This document shows, piece after piece, positions 56,825 to 64,000 of a DNA stretch of 64,000 nt. Below the pieces are notes generated by a model. The model did no database searches. It saw nothing but the letters and a program-made list of their open reading frames with translations, and was not told the origin of the DNA. The DNA comes from Antiquaquibacter soli (GTDB lineage Bacteria > Actinomycetota > Actinomycetes > Actinomycetales > Microbacteriaceae): contig NZ_JAUQUB010000002.1 of assembly GCF_030580675.1 (NCBI RefSeq), positions 62,001-126,000 on the forward strand. Direction: 5' to 3'. A program made the translations under genes and the position numbers. Within the stretch, counting starts at the first letter, position 1; every line of letters begins with the position of its first letter.

Positions 56825-57268
56825 ATGGATGCCCGGGTCCGCCGAGCCCTCGAGATCACCCCCGAGTCGAGTGCGCGCGAGCGTACCGTCGACATCACCA
56901 CGACGGGTGCCCGCACGGGTCGCCCGCGACGGATCGAGATCTGGTTCTACCGCGCCGACGGCGAGATCTACCTGACGACCACTCCCGCACGGCGCGCCTG
57001 GTACGCCAACATCGTCGCCCACCCCGACTTCACGTTCCATCTCACTCACGGAGTGCGCGCCGACCTCGCCGCCCACGGAGTGCCGGTGCTCGACCCCCAG
57101 CATCGGGAGCGCGTGTTCCGCTCGGTCATCGCCGACCTCAACCAGCCGCGCAACCCCGCCGGCATCGCCCAGCCGGTCGCGCCCCTGAGCGCGTGGATGA
57201 GCGGGAGCCCCCTCGTGCACGTCACTTTCCCGGACCTGCCGGAGCTGTCCCGAGACCCGGCTCTCTAG
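56825..57268 (+). CDS. Deazaflavin (F420)-type nitroreductase-like protein
   Basis: A 147-residue split-beta-barrel protein of the Ddn-like family, which commonly bind F420 in actinobacteria. Family marks: TTGARTGRPRRIEIWF (26-41), IYLTTTPARRAWYANIVAHPDFTFHL (the WYxNLxAxP-like block) and a C-terminal PLVHVTF strand. A GGAG site precedes ATG 56825. Regulated by the divergent TetR. Its stop overlaps the stop region of the APH-type kinase. Confidence 0.85.
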   Translation: MDARVRRALEITPESSARERTVDITTTGARTGRPRRIEIWFYRADGEIYLTTTPARRAWYANIVAHPDFTFHLTHGVRADLAAHGVPVLDPQHRERVFRSVIADLNQPRNPAGIAQPVAPLSAWMSGSPLVHVTFPDLPELSRDPAL

Positions 57269-58167
57269 AACGCGCCGTTCTGCTCCGCGTCCCGCTCGAG
57301 CATCTGGTTGAGCAGCACCCGCTGCACGAGTCGCGCCGACACGAGGTGCGGCAGCACCGCGCGCTCGGCAGGCAGTAGAGGTACGACCTCCTCGAACCCG
57401 GCGATGAACGGGCGCGCCGCCTCCCACGGGCTCGAGCCGGTCGACAGGTAGGCGAGCGCGACGCCGAGGTCGTTGACGCGCGCCGACCGCACGGTGTCGC
57501 CGAAGTCGAGGATGCCCGTGACGTACGCCTCGTCGTTCGGGTCGACGAGCAGGTTGCCGGGGTGGAAGTCGTTGTGGATGACCTGCCGCGGCAGCCCCTC
57601 GAGCACGGGGAGCACCTTCTCCTCGAAGCGGTCGATGATCTCGGCGGTGGCCGGGTTCGCGGGGAGCTCGCGGAGGACCGGCAGGCGCGAAATATCCCAC
57701 GCGAGACCGCGGTCGGCGGCGGGATGCTCGAACCCCTGCAGCGCGCGCGACAGCCGCCCGAGCATCCGCCCCGACGCCTGCAGCTGCTTCGGCGTCGGGG
57801 AGCCGCCCCGGGCGAGCGCGCCGTCGACCCACTCGAAGACCCGGGCGACGCGGCCGCCGACCTCGGTCGCAACCTCCCCGTCAGTGGTGAACACTATGAC
57901 CTGCAACGGCAGCAGCGGGTCGACAGATGCCGCGTGCTGAAGCGCTCGCAGCTGCAGGTCGATCACGCTCGAGTCATCCTGCGGGTGCGCCACCTTGAGC
58001 ACGAGGTCCCGCTCGCCGGACCGCACTCGGAACGTGTCATCACGCTCGGTGTCGAGCCGCTCGAGTGACACGTCGGCGAGCCCGTAGTGGTCGGCGAGCA
58101 CCGCGACGGCGTCGGCCTCGGGCAGCCGGTCGAACGGCGCGACGAGTTCGGCGAGCAGCGGATGCAT
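57265..58167 (-). CDS. APH-family phosphotransferase
   Basis: A 300-residue protein kinase-like small-molecule kinase: the catalytic loop HNDFHPGNLL near 196-205 and the metal loop LDFGDTVRS near 219-227 are intact. Closest by pattern to homoserine kinase II/hydroxylysine kinase-like proteins (AGPHUK group) rather than antibiotic kinases, as judged by ADHYGLADVSLERLDTERDDTFRV at the start. An AGXT2-like PLP gene lies nearby; kinase plus phospho-lyase is a known pairing for amino-alcohol breakdown. Confidence 0.82.
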   Translation of the reverse strand: MHPLLAELVAPFDRLPEADAVAVLADHYGLADVSLERLDTERDDTFRVRSGERDLVLKVAHPQDDSSVIDLQLRALQHAASVDPLLPLQVIVFTTDGEVATEVGGRVARVFEWVDGALARGGSPTPKQLQASGRMLGRLSRALQGFEHPAADRGLAWDISRLPVLRELPANPATAEIIDRFEEKVLPVLEGLPRQVIHNDFHPGNLLVDPNDEAYVTGILDFGDTVRSARVNDLGVALAYLSTGSSPWEAARPFIAGFEEVVPLLPAERAVLPHLVSARLVQRVLLNQMLERDAEQNGAF

Positions 58168-58177
58168 GGGGGCCAGC

Positions 58178-58552
58178 CTACGGACGCTCGATGACGACGA
58201 CGTCGCAGTGCGATCGGGCGGCGGCGGCGAGGCGGCGGTCAGCGGTCACGAGCGGAATGCCCAGGCTGGACGCCAGGGCGACGTACGAAGCGTCGTACGG
58301 GGTGATGGAGCCGCGCAGTGCCCAGATGTCATCGAGGAGCGCGGCGTGAGAATGCCGGATGACGCGGTTCCGCGCCCACGCAGAGAGCACTGCAGCTCCG
58401 TGCTCGATGCTCCGTTCGCGGCGGAGCACGGACTTGCGCACGATGTTCGCCATCTCGATGTCGATGAGCTCGGGCGCGTGGAGCGTCTCTGCACCGTCGA
58501 GCACGTCGCTCCGCGTGGGGGCGACAGAAGCGTCGATGACGAGGGCGGTCAT
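58178..58552 (-). CDS. PIN-domain toxin (VapC-type), shortened
   Basis: A 124-residue PIN ribonuclease. Acidic metal ligands: Asp7 (VIDAS), Glu33 (LIDIEMAN), Asp87 (PYDASYVALA), Asp105 (LVTADRRLA). Between Asp7 and the TLHAPELIDIE segment only ~16 residues occur, where related VapCs usually have ~30, so part of the first helix is missing although the frame is open and the four ligands remain. Start overlaps the antitoxin stop (ATGA). Confidence 0.87.
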   Translation of the reverse strand: MTALVIDASVAPTRSDVLDGAETLHAPELIDIEMANIVRKSVLRRERSIEHGAAVLSAWARNRVIRHSHAALLDDIWALRGSITPYDASYVALASSLGIPLVTADRRLAAAARSHCDVVVIERP

Positions 58553-58806
58553 CGGTCCCGGTCCTCACGGATCATGTCGACGATCTCCTGGGTGGGGATC
58601 CCGTCGAAGAACGAGGTGTCGATCCCCAAGGGATTGCGCCGCGCACCGAGCTTCTCCGCTCGCTCCCAGAACTCGATGTTCTCGGCGAGCTTCGTCAGTT
58701 CCTGGCGGAGGTAGGCCGAGAACGACAACCCCGCCTTCTGCGCGGCTGCCCGCAGCGTCTCCTGCACTCCCGCGTCGAGATCCCGAACCTGCACCGTCAC
58801 TCCCAT
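58549..58806 (-). CDS. VapB-like antitoxin
   Basis: An 85-residue protein: MGVTVQVRDLDAGVQETLRAAAQKAGLSFSAYLRQELTKLAE is a FitA/ribbon-helix-helix DNA-binding start, and the C-terminus (NPLGIDTSFFDGIPTQEIVDMIRED) would wrap the toxin. It overlaps the toxin start by four bases. Two TGCATGCA palindromes upstream are the probable autoregulatory operator. Confidence 0.87.
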   Translation of the reverse strand: MGVTVQVRDLDAGVQETLRAAAQKAGLSFSAYLRQELTKLAENIEFWERAEKLGARRNPLGIDTSFFDGIPTQEIVDMIREDRDR

Positions 58807-58817
58807 ACCGTCAGGTT

Positions 58818-58850
58818 AGTGCATGCACTTGTGGTCGAAGTGCATGCATC
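58818..58850. promoter_or_regulatory. Twin TGCATGCA operator of the VapBC module
   Basis: AGTGCATGCACT (58818-58829, perfect palindrome) and AGTGCATGCATC (58839-58850) are 21 bases apart, two helical turns, starting 12 bases before the antitoxin start codon. Two RHH dimers bridged by toxin would fit. Confidence 0.75.
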
Positions 58851-58923
58851 CCACCGTAGCCGCCGCGAGAGCGGCCGCGCGGGCATCCGGCGCAGACTGT
58901 GGACGACTCCAGACTGGGGAGGA

Positions 58924-59079
58924 CTAGAACGGATTCAGCGCCGACACGAGCGCGACGATCGTGCCCGCGCCCACGGCGAGCACGACCAGCCCGATGATCA
59001 GCACCCACACGATCGCCTTCTGGTTGCGCAGCCGGCCGAGGAAGGTCACGGGCCGATCGTCGTCATCGTCGTAGCTCAT
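58924..59079 (-). CDS. Small single-span membrane protein, 51 aa
   Basis: A 51-residue protein: acidic SYDDDDDRP start, basic FLGRLRNQK segment, then the helix AIVWVLIIGLVVLAVGAGTIVALV. Its start overlaps the stop of the HTH gene (ATGA), so it is the third gene of the DUF2975 operon. No family recognised. Confidence 0.7.
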   Translation of the reverse strand: MSYDDDDDRPVTFLGRLRNQKAIVWVLIIGLVVLAVGAGTIVALVSALNPF

Positions 59080-59303
59080 GGCCTGAGAGTAACTAAGAGG
59101 TCCCCCACTTGGCAGTCCAGGGCCTCGCAGATCGCCGTCAACGTGGAAAACCGGATGGCTCGAGCCCGGTCGTTCTTGAGCACCGACAGGTTGACGACGC
59201 TCACGCCGACGAGCTCCGACAGTCGCGCCACGGTCATCCCGCGCTCCGCGAGCAGCTCGTCGAGTCGGCAGTGGATGCGGCTGGGGCCGTCGTCTTCTGC
59301 CAT
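59076..59303 (-). CDS. Cro/CI-type HTH regulator (YozG-like)
   Basis: A 75-residue one-domain XRE-type regulator: IHCRLDELLAERGMTVARLSELVGVSVVNLSVLKNDRARAIRFSTLTAICEALDCQVGDLL written in pieces, i.e. HTH in residues 11-68 with MTVARLSELVGVS and FSTLTAICEAL. Proteins of this kind are regularly coded beside DUF2975 membrane proteins, as here; TGATG overlap with the DUF2975 gene and ATGA overlap with the small membrane protein. Confidence 0.85.
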   Translation of the reverse strand: MAEDDGPSRIHCRLDELLAERGMTVARLSELVGVSVVNLSVLKNDRARAIRFSTLTAICEALDCQVGDLLVTLRP

Positions 59304-59902
59304 CAGACGAGTCCCTCCGTCTCGTTCTGGAGGCGGTGGCCGATGACGAACGCCGTCGACAGGCCGCCGAGTGCGGCGATCGCGAACACGGTGACGGGCT
59401 CGACGGGGAAGGGGACGTTCGCGGTGGGGGCGCCGAGCGCCGCGAGCGCTCCGTTGGCGCCCATGGTGGTGAAGAGCCAGTTGAGCACCCAGCCGCCGGC
59501 GACCGCGAAGGTGGCCGTGCCGACGAGGACGACGTTGGCGCGGCCGAACGCCTCCCCTCGGATGATGTTCCGCAGGACGAGGCACGTGCACACGACCGTG
59601 ATCGACACCGCGAGCGCCGAGATGATCTCGGCCAGGAGGAGCGAAGTGACGGTGACGGGATCCATCCCGCTCGCCGAGACGATCGCCTGGCTTGCGACGA
59701 CGTCGAGCGAACCACCATCGGGAAGCACGGCGAGCGAGGCCATGTCGTCGAAGGCGGCGACAACGGGCACATTGGTGTTGCCCAGGATGAGGATGCTGCG
59801 GATCACGGCCTCGAAGAGGGTGTATCCGACGACCCCGATGCCGAGGACGATGGCGAGGATGAGCGCGCCGCGGTCGCTGCGGCTGGGGAGGGGTGTCGAC
59901 AT
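59303..59902 (-). CDS. DUF2975 membrane protein
   Basis: A ~199-residue protein with four hydrophobic segments (LILAIVLGIGVVGYTLFEAVI, LLLAEIISALAVSITVVCTCLVL, VLVGTATFAVAGGWVLNWLF, VTVFAIAALGGLSTAFVIG) and the FGRANVV-type turn typical of DUF2975. ATG 59902 has AGGAG before it. With the HTH protein it probably forms a membrane-sequestration style regulatory pair; function unknown. Confidence 0.82.
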   Translation of the reverse strand: MSTPLPSRSDRGALILAIVLGIGVVGYTLFEAVIRSILILGNTNVPVVAAFDDMASLAVLPDGGSLDVVASQAIVSASGMDPVTVTSLLLAEIISALAVSITVVCTCLVLRNIIRGEAFGRANVVLVGTATFAVAGGWVLNWLFTTMGANGALAALGAPTANVPFPVEPVTVFAIAALGGLSTAFVIGHRLQNETEGLV

Positions 59903-59939
59903 GGTCGGTCTCCTGACGAGAGGGTTGAGCAACTGTCCG

Positions 59940-59970
59940 TAACGAATATCGATAATAACGATAAACGTTA
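59940..59970 (-). promoter_or_regulatory. AT-rich promoter/operator of the DUF2975 operon
   Basis: A conspicuous AT-rich patch with the repeated word CGATA (TATCGATAATAACGATAAACG region), the palindrome TATCGATA, and TAACG/CGTTA inverted ends, 38-68 bases before the DUF2975 start. Probably carries the -10 box and an autoregulatory site for the HTH protein. Confidence 0.5.
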
Positions 59971-60095
59971 AGCTACGTCGATCGGCCACGACGCGCAACC
60001 CCGCTCACGCCCACGGCGAACAGCGGACTTTTCGCCGCCCCCGGTGGTTAGTCTCTTTGTATCGCGCCACCCAGAGGTGCGTGCAGGGAGTGGAA

Positions 60096-62579
60096 ATGTT
60101 CGAGAGATTCACCGACCGAGCCCGTCGTGTCGTCGTCCTGGCCCAAGAAGAGGCCAAGATGCTCAACCACAACTACATCGGCACCGAGCACATCCTCCTG
60201 GGCCTCATCCACGAGGGTGAGGGCGTCGCGGCGAAGGCGCTCGAGTCGCTCGGCATCTCGCTCGACGCGGTGCGCGAGCAGGTCCAGGACATCATCGGGC
60301 AGGGCCAGCAGCAGCCGACGGGGCACATCCCCTTCACGCCGCGCGCCAAGAAGGTGCTCGAGCTCTCGCTCCGCGAGGCCCTGCAGCTCGGCCACAACTA
60401 CATCGGCACGGAGCACATCCTCCTCGGCTTGATCCGCGAGGGCGAGGGCGTCGCCGCCCAGGTGCTCGTCAAGCTCGGCGCCGACCTCAACCGGGTGCGC
60501 CAGCAGGTCATCCAGCTGCTCTCCGGCTACCAGGGCAAGGAGGCGGTCGCCGTCGGTGGCAACGACTCCGCCCCCGACAAGGGCAGCCAGATCCTCGACC
60601 AGTTCGGGCGCAACCTCACGCAGGCCGCGCGCGACGGCAAGCTCGACCCCGTCATCGGGCGCGAGAAGGAGATGGAGCGGGTCATGCAGATCCTCTCCCG
60701 CCGCTCCAAGAACAACCCCGTCCTCATCGGTGAGCCCGGTGTCGGCAAGACCGCCGTCGTCGAGGGCCTCGCCCAGGCGATCGTGCGCGGGGATGTCCCG
60801 GAGACCCTCAAGGACAAGCAGCTCTACACGCTCGACCTCGGCTCGCTCATCGCGGGCAGCCGGTACCGCGGCGACTTCGAGGAGCGCCTCAAGAAGGTCA
60901 CCAAGGAAATCCGCACTCGCGGCGACATCATCACGTTCATCGACGAGATCCACACGCTCGTCGGAGCGGGTGCTGCCGAGGGCGCGATCGACGCGGCGAG
61001 CATCCTGAAGCCGCTGCTCGCGCGCGGCGAGCTGCAGACCATCGGCGCGACCACGCTCGACGAGTACCGCAAGCACTTCGAGAAGGATGCCGCTCTCGAG
61101 CGCCGCTTCCAGCCGGTGCAGGTCAACGAGCCGTCGCTGCCGCACGCGATCAACATCCTCAAGGGGCTGCGCGACAAGTACGAGGCGTTCCACAAGGTCT
61201 CGATCACGGATGGCGCGATCGTCGCCGCCGCGAACCTCGCCGACCGCTACGTGCAGGACCGCTTCCTGCCGGACAAGGCGATCGACCTGCTCGACGAGGC
61301 CGGCGCCCGACTGCGGCTGTCGATCCTCTCCGCCCCGCCGGAGCTGCGCGAGTTCGACGAGCGCATCGCCGTCGTGCGCGGCCAGAAGGAGGCCGCGATC
61401 GAGGACCAGGACTTCGAGAAGGCCGCGAGCCTGCGCGACGAGGAGAAGAAGCTGCTCGGCGAGCGGCTGCGCCTCGAGAAGCAGTGGAAGTCCGGGGATG
61501 TCGGCACCACCGGCACCGTGGACGAGGGGCTCATCGCCGAGGTGCTGGCCGCGGCAACGGGCATCCCGGTGTTCAAGCTCACCGAGGAGGAGTCCAGCCG
61601 GCTCATCTTCATGGAGAAGGCCCTGCACGAGCGCGTCATCGGTCAGGAGGAGGCCATCTCGGTCCTCGCCAAGACCATCCGTCGCACGCGCGCCGGACTC
61701 AAGGACCCGAAGCGCCCCTCCGGCTCGTTCATCTTCGCCGGCCCCACCGGTGTCGGTAAGACCGAGCTCGCCAAGGCGCTCGCGGAGTTCCTCTTCGACG
61801 ACGAGAACGCCCTCATCTCGCTCGACATGAGCGAGTACGGCGAGAAGCACACCGTCTCCCGCTTGTTCGGCGCCCCTCCCGGGTTCGTCGGTTTCGAGGA
61901 GGGCGGCCAGCTCACCGAGAAGGTCCGCCGCAAGCCGTTCAGCGTCGTGCTGTTCGACGAGATCGAGAAGGCGCACCCCGACATCTTCAACTCGCTCCTC
62001 CAGATCCTGGAGGAGGGACGTCTGACGGATGGCCAGGGCCGCGTCGTCGACTTCAAGAACACCGTGATCATCATGACCACGAACCTCGGTACGAAGGACA
62101 TCACCGGCGGTCCCGTCGGCTTCCAGATCGAGGGCGACACGCAGACGAGCTACGACCGGATGCGGGGCAAGGTGCAGGAGGAGCTCAAGAAGCACTTCAA
62201 GCCCGAGTTCCTCAACCGCGTCGACGAGACGATCGTGTTCCCGCAGCTCACCCAGAGCGAGCTGCTGCAGATCGTGGACCTGTTCATCAAGCGGCTCAAG
62301 TTCCGCCTCATGGACCGCGACCTCACGATCGAGCTCACGCAGGCCGCCAAGGAGCAGCTCATCAAGGTCGGCTGGGACCCGGCGCTCGGCGCCCGTCCGC
62401 TGCGTCGTGCGGTTCAGCACGAGGTCGAGGATGCTCTGAGCGAGAAGATCCTCCACGGCGAGCTCAACGCCGGCGACCACGTCCACGTGGACTTCGCCGA
62501 CGGGCAGTTCGTGTTCACCACCTCCCGCCAGCCGGGAGCGGTGGAGCCGGAGGCCGAGCCGGCCGCGCTCGAGGCGTAG
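60096..62579 (+). CDS. clpC: ATP-dependent Clp protease ATP-binding subunit ClpC
   Basis: An 827-residue Hsp100 unfoldase feeding ClpP. N-domain has two Clp_N repeats ([35 protein letters not shown], each with [14 protein letters not shown]). D1 Walker A GEPGVGKT near 212-219, a UVR/M-domain helix pair ([18 protein letters not shown]) near 440, and D2 Walker A GPTGVGKT near 549-556, then sensor and C-domain. GGGAG five bases before ATG 60096. No CIRCE- or HAIR-type repeat was recognised upstream. A 15-bp hairpin terminator follows. Confidence 0.97.
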   Translation: MFERFTDRARRVVVLAQEEAKMLNHNYIGTEHILLGLIHEGEGVAAKALESLGISLDAVREQVQDIIGQGQQQPTGHIPFTPRAKKVLELSLREALQLGHNYIGTEHILLGLIREGEGVAAQVLVKLGADLNRVRQQVIQLLSGYQGKEAVAVGGNDSAPDKGSQILDQFGRNLTQAARDGKLDPVIGREKEMERVMQILSRRSKNNPVLIGEPGVGKTAVVEGLAQAIVRGDVPETLKDKQLYTLDLGSLIAGSRYRGDFEERLKKVTKEIRTRGDIITFIDEIHTLVGAGAAEGAIDAASILKPLLARGELQTIGATTLDEYRKHFEKDAALERRFQPVQVNEPSLPHAINILKGLRDKYEAFHKVSITDGAIVAAANLADRYVQDRFLPDKAIDLLDEAGARLRLSILSAPPELREFDERIAVVRGQKEAAIEDQDFEKAASLRDEEKKLLGERLRLEKQWKSGDVGTTGTVDEGLIAEVLAAATGIPVFKLTEEESSRLIFMEKALHERVIGQEEAISVLAKTIRRTRAGLKDPKRPSGSFIFAGPTGVGKTELAKALAEFLFDDENALISLDMSEYGEKHTVSRLFGAPPGFVGFEEGGQLTEKVRRKPFSVVLFDEIEKAHPDIFNSLLQILEEGRLTDGQGRVVDFKNTVIIMTTNLGTKDITGGPVGFQIEGDTQTSYDRMRGKVQEELKKHFKPEFLNRVDETIVFPQLTQSELLQIVDLFIKRLKFRLMDRDLTIELTQAAKEQLIKVGWDPALGARPLRRAVQHEVEDALSEKILHGELNAGDHVHVDFADGQFVFTTSRQPGAVEPEAEPAALEA

Positions 62580-62600
62580 GTTGCACTGAGATTGCGCGGG

Positions 62601-62638
62601 CGAGCCCGCCGACCCTGACGAAGGGGTCGGCGGGCTCG
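62601..62638 (+). terminator. 15-bp hairpin terminator after clpC
   Basis: CGAGCCCGCCGACCC and GGGTCGGCGGGCTCG pair perfectly around an 8-base loop, followed by TTCTCGTT. Confidence 0.85.
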
Positions 62639-62658
62639 TTCTCGTTAAGCTGTCGGTC

Positions 62659-63474
62659 GTGCGCCGCCCCGACCGGATCATCGTCCCCCAGTACCTGCCG
62701 CCGCCCGGCCTGAGTCTCGTCGCGGCCGCCGAGCTGCTCGGCGACGGCAAGCGGGCGATGGCCGCGCAGATCGTGGACTTCGCGGTGCGCAAGGTCATCA
62801 CGATCTCGCGGACGGAGAAGGGCTTCCGCTTCGGGCTCGTGAACGCAGACGGCGAGGGCGCCGACGAGCGATCGGTGCTCGCGGCGCTGTTCGGGGGCCC
62901 GCGGCCCGGTGCGGAGCTCGTCATCTCCCGCGGCCGCAATTCCGGACTCGGGGCGCTGCTCCGCGAGCCGCACCGCGCGATCACCGCCGCCCTCGTCCGC
63001 GACGGGCTCGCGACGGAGCGCGGCTTCTGGGCGAAGTTCTTCACGCCGCTCAAGCGCGAGCCCGTCATCGCCACGCCGAAGGCGTACCCGGTGGTCGACC
63101 ACCTGTGGGGCATCCACGACTACGTCCGCCTGGCGGAGAAGGAGCGCTTCGCGCTTCTGCAGTCGCCGGATGGCACGGCCACTCGAGTCGTCGACGGCCG
63201 CGAGATGCTCCTGCTCAACGAGCGCCTCCTCCCGTACGCCGTGCTGTTCGGGCTCGAGCGCGAGTGGGCGAAGGCGATCGACACGCAGCACCAGAACCTC
63301 ACGGAGGGTCTCGACGCCATCGACGCGCTCGAGCTCCTCGAGCTCGCCGTCTACGGAGCGGATGCCGTCATCGCGATCGCGGATCTCGCGAGCACCGTCG
63401 ATGCCGCTGACACGCTCGACGGTGTCGGTGCCTTCTTCGGAGGTCTCGGCGACTTCCTGTCCGGACTAAATTAG
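62659..63474 (+). CDS. Stand-alone DUF2207 C-terminal-like protein
   Basis: A 271-residue soluble protein. N-terminal PQYLPPPGLSLVAAAELLG with QIVDFAVRKVITI, and the later block LLNERLLPYAVLFGLEREWAKAI match the C-terminal half of DUF2207 membrane proteins (which begin with a Big extracellular part and membrane helices); those helices are absent here. The C-terminus is Asp/Gly-rich (DTLDGVGAFFGGLGDFL). GTG start. Function unknown; the next gene starts 5 bases later. Confidence 0.6.
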   Translation: MRRPDRIIVPQYLPPPGLSLVAAAELLGDGKRAMAAQIVDFAVRKVITISRTEKGFRFGLVNADGEGADERSVLAALFGGPRPGAELVISRGRNSGLGALLREPHRAITAALVRDGLATERGFWAKFFTPLKREPVIATPKAYPVVDHLWGIHDYVRLAEKERFALLQSPDGTATRVVDGREMLLLNERLLPYAVLFGLEREWAKAIDTQHQNLTEGLDAIDALELLELAVYGADAVIAIADLASTVDAADTLDGVGAFFGGLGDFLSGLN

Positions 63475-63478
63475 CTCC

Positions 63479-63979
63479 GTGACCTCCCTCGAGGTGCGCC
63501 GCGCGCGCACGAGCGACATCCCCGCGATCCAGGCCCTCGTGGAACCGCTCGCGGCACGTCGCATCCTGCTCGGCAAGGACCGGGTCACGCTCTACGAGGC
63601 CGTCCAGGAGTTCCGAATCGCGGAGGTCGACGGCGTCGCGGTGGGATGCGGCGCCCTGCACGTCATGTGGGAGGACCTCGGCGAGGTGCGCACCCTTGCC
63701 GTGCGCGACGACCACCTGGGCACGGGCGTCGGCCACGCCATCCTGGACCGCATCGAGGCGGATGCCCGTGAGCTGGGCCTCTCGCGGCTGTTCTGCCTGA
63801 CCTTCGAGACCGAGTTCTTCGGCCGCCACGGCTTCGAGCCGATCGGCGAGAAGATCGTCGACCCCGAGGTGTTCGCCCAGCTCGCCCTCTCGCCCGACGA
63901 GGGTGTCGCCGAGTTCCTCGACCTGGCCCGCGTGAAGCAGAACACTCTCGGCAACACGCGGATGCTCAAGCACCTGTAG
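63479..63979 (+). CDS. Amino-acid N-acetyltransferase (NAGS-type GNAT)
   Basis: A 166-residue GNAT matching the actinobacterial class of single-domain N-acetylglutamate synthases that start arginine synthesis: RRARTSDIPAIQALVEPLA, EVDGVAVGCGALHVMWEDLGEVRTLAV, the acetyl-CoA loop HLGTGVGHAILDRIE, LFCLTFETEFFGRHGFEPIGE and the tail VKQNTLGNTRMLKHL. It lacks the amino-acid-kinase domain of classical ArgA. GTG start 5 bases after the preceding gene's stop. Confidence 0.85.
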   Translation: MTSLEVRRARTSDIPAIQALVEPLAARRILLGKDRVTLYEAVQEFRIAEVDGVAVGCGALHVMWEDLGEVRTLAVRDDHLGTGVGHAILDRIEADARELGLSRLFCLTFETEFFGRHGFEPIGEKIVDPEVFAQLALSPDEGVAEFLDLARVKQNTLGNTRMLKHL

Positions 63980-64000
63980 CCCCGCGGGCCCGCCTACCCT

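Noticed and set aside
57265-58167. Aminoglycoside resistance kinase
   Set aside because: The APH fold is shared, but the start and context resemble the homoserine/hydroxylysine kinase group, so a resistance call is not supported.
60048-63113. 1021-codon open frame antisense to clpC
   Set aside because: Same reason; sequence is an Asp/Glu/Leu/Val-rich mirror of the ClpC codons.

Overview
The base composition (about 70 % G+C), the nearly exclusive use of G/C-ending codons, the many GTG starts with 4-base GTGA/ATGA overlaps, LAxTG-type cell-wall sorting signals, a PucR regulator, a dual TilS-Hpt-FtsH-Fol block and a LysS-ClpC neighbourhood all point to a Gram-positive, high-GC actinobacterium, most likely of the family Microbacteriaceae. 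This placement is inferred from gene content; no rRNA marker is in the window.

Layout. 1-10.6 kb: mixed chromosomal genes (dehydrogenase end, topoisomerase IB, a degenerate alpha/beta hydrolase, a ferritin-like protein, deaminase/Dabb/surface protein, SDR plus divergent TetR, msrB-msrA, GntR plus divergent hydrolase, TerC plus winged-helix regulator). 10.6-20.0 kb: a plant-glycan type locus with a GH78 alpha-L-rhamnosidase, a sugar isomerase-like TIM barrel, a DeoR-HTH/LacI-sensor chimeric regulator, a binding protein and two permeases of a sugar ABC importer, an acetyl-xylan-esterase-like hydrolase and a 2-hydroxyacid dehydrogenase. 20.0-25.0 kb: a tightly overlapped four-gene operon (epimerase-like, unknown, FAH-family hydrolase, Zn-alcohol dehydrogenase) divergent from a PucR regulator. 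25.0-28.9 kb: a DksA-like protein, a Glu-Asp-Phe tRNA array, a 650-base non-coding stretch full of long-armed hairpins, and two paralogous secreted coiled-coil peptidoglycan hydrolases (M23 and NlpC/P60). 28.9-43.0 kb: conserved core (ppa, tilS, hpt, ftsH, folE-folP-folB-folK, DUF3180, two PH-domain proteins, a DUF2520-like protein, panC, lysS) interrupted only by a surface protein and followed by three tiny membrane proteins. 43.1-60.0 kb: an accessory block between lysS and clpC: pirin, a 4-deoxy-uronate locus (KduI, KduD, IclR regulator, a PotABCD-like importer with a fused permease, two 2-hydroxyacid dehydrogenases, cupin, SDR), a surface protein, a class III aminotransferase/phospho-lyase candidate with an APH-type kinase nearby, a TetR/deazaflavin reductase pair, a VapBC module and a DUF2975-HTH-small membrane protein operon. 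60.0-64.0 kb: clpC, a stand-alone DUF2207-C-like protein and an N-acetylglutamate-synthase-type GNAT.

The window is rich in cis signals that can be read directly: paired palindromic operators beside TetR, GntR, TerC/wHTH, IclR and VapBC genes; a repeated TGAKCGAW box shared by the promoters of the rhamnosidase locus; a three-fold 9-bp direct repeat before the cell-wall hydrolases; and many strong hairpins. Two sequence-level phenomena are not explained by genes: an interspersed ~86-bp palindromic element (four copies) and a strong excess of the word GGATGCC/GGCATCC on both strands, built inside genes from otherwise rare codons. I see no CRISPR array, prophage, integrase or transposase. The best candidates for something undescribed are the two catabolic loci with unusual combinations, the pseudo-hydrolase, and the word/element signals.
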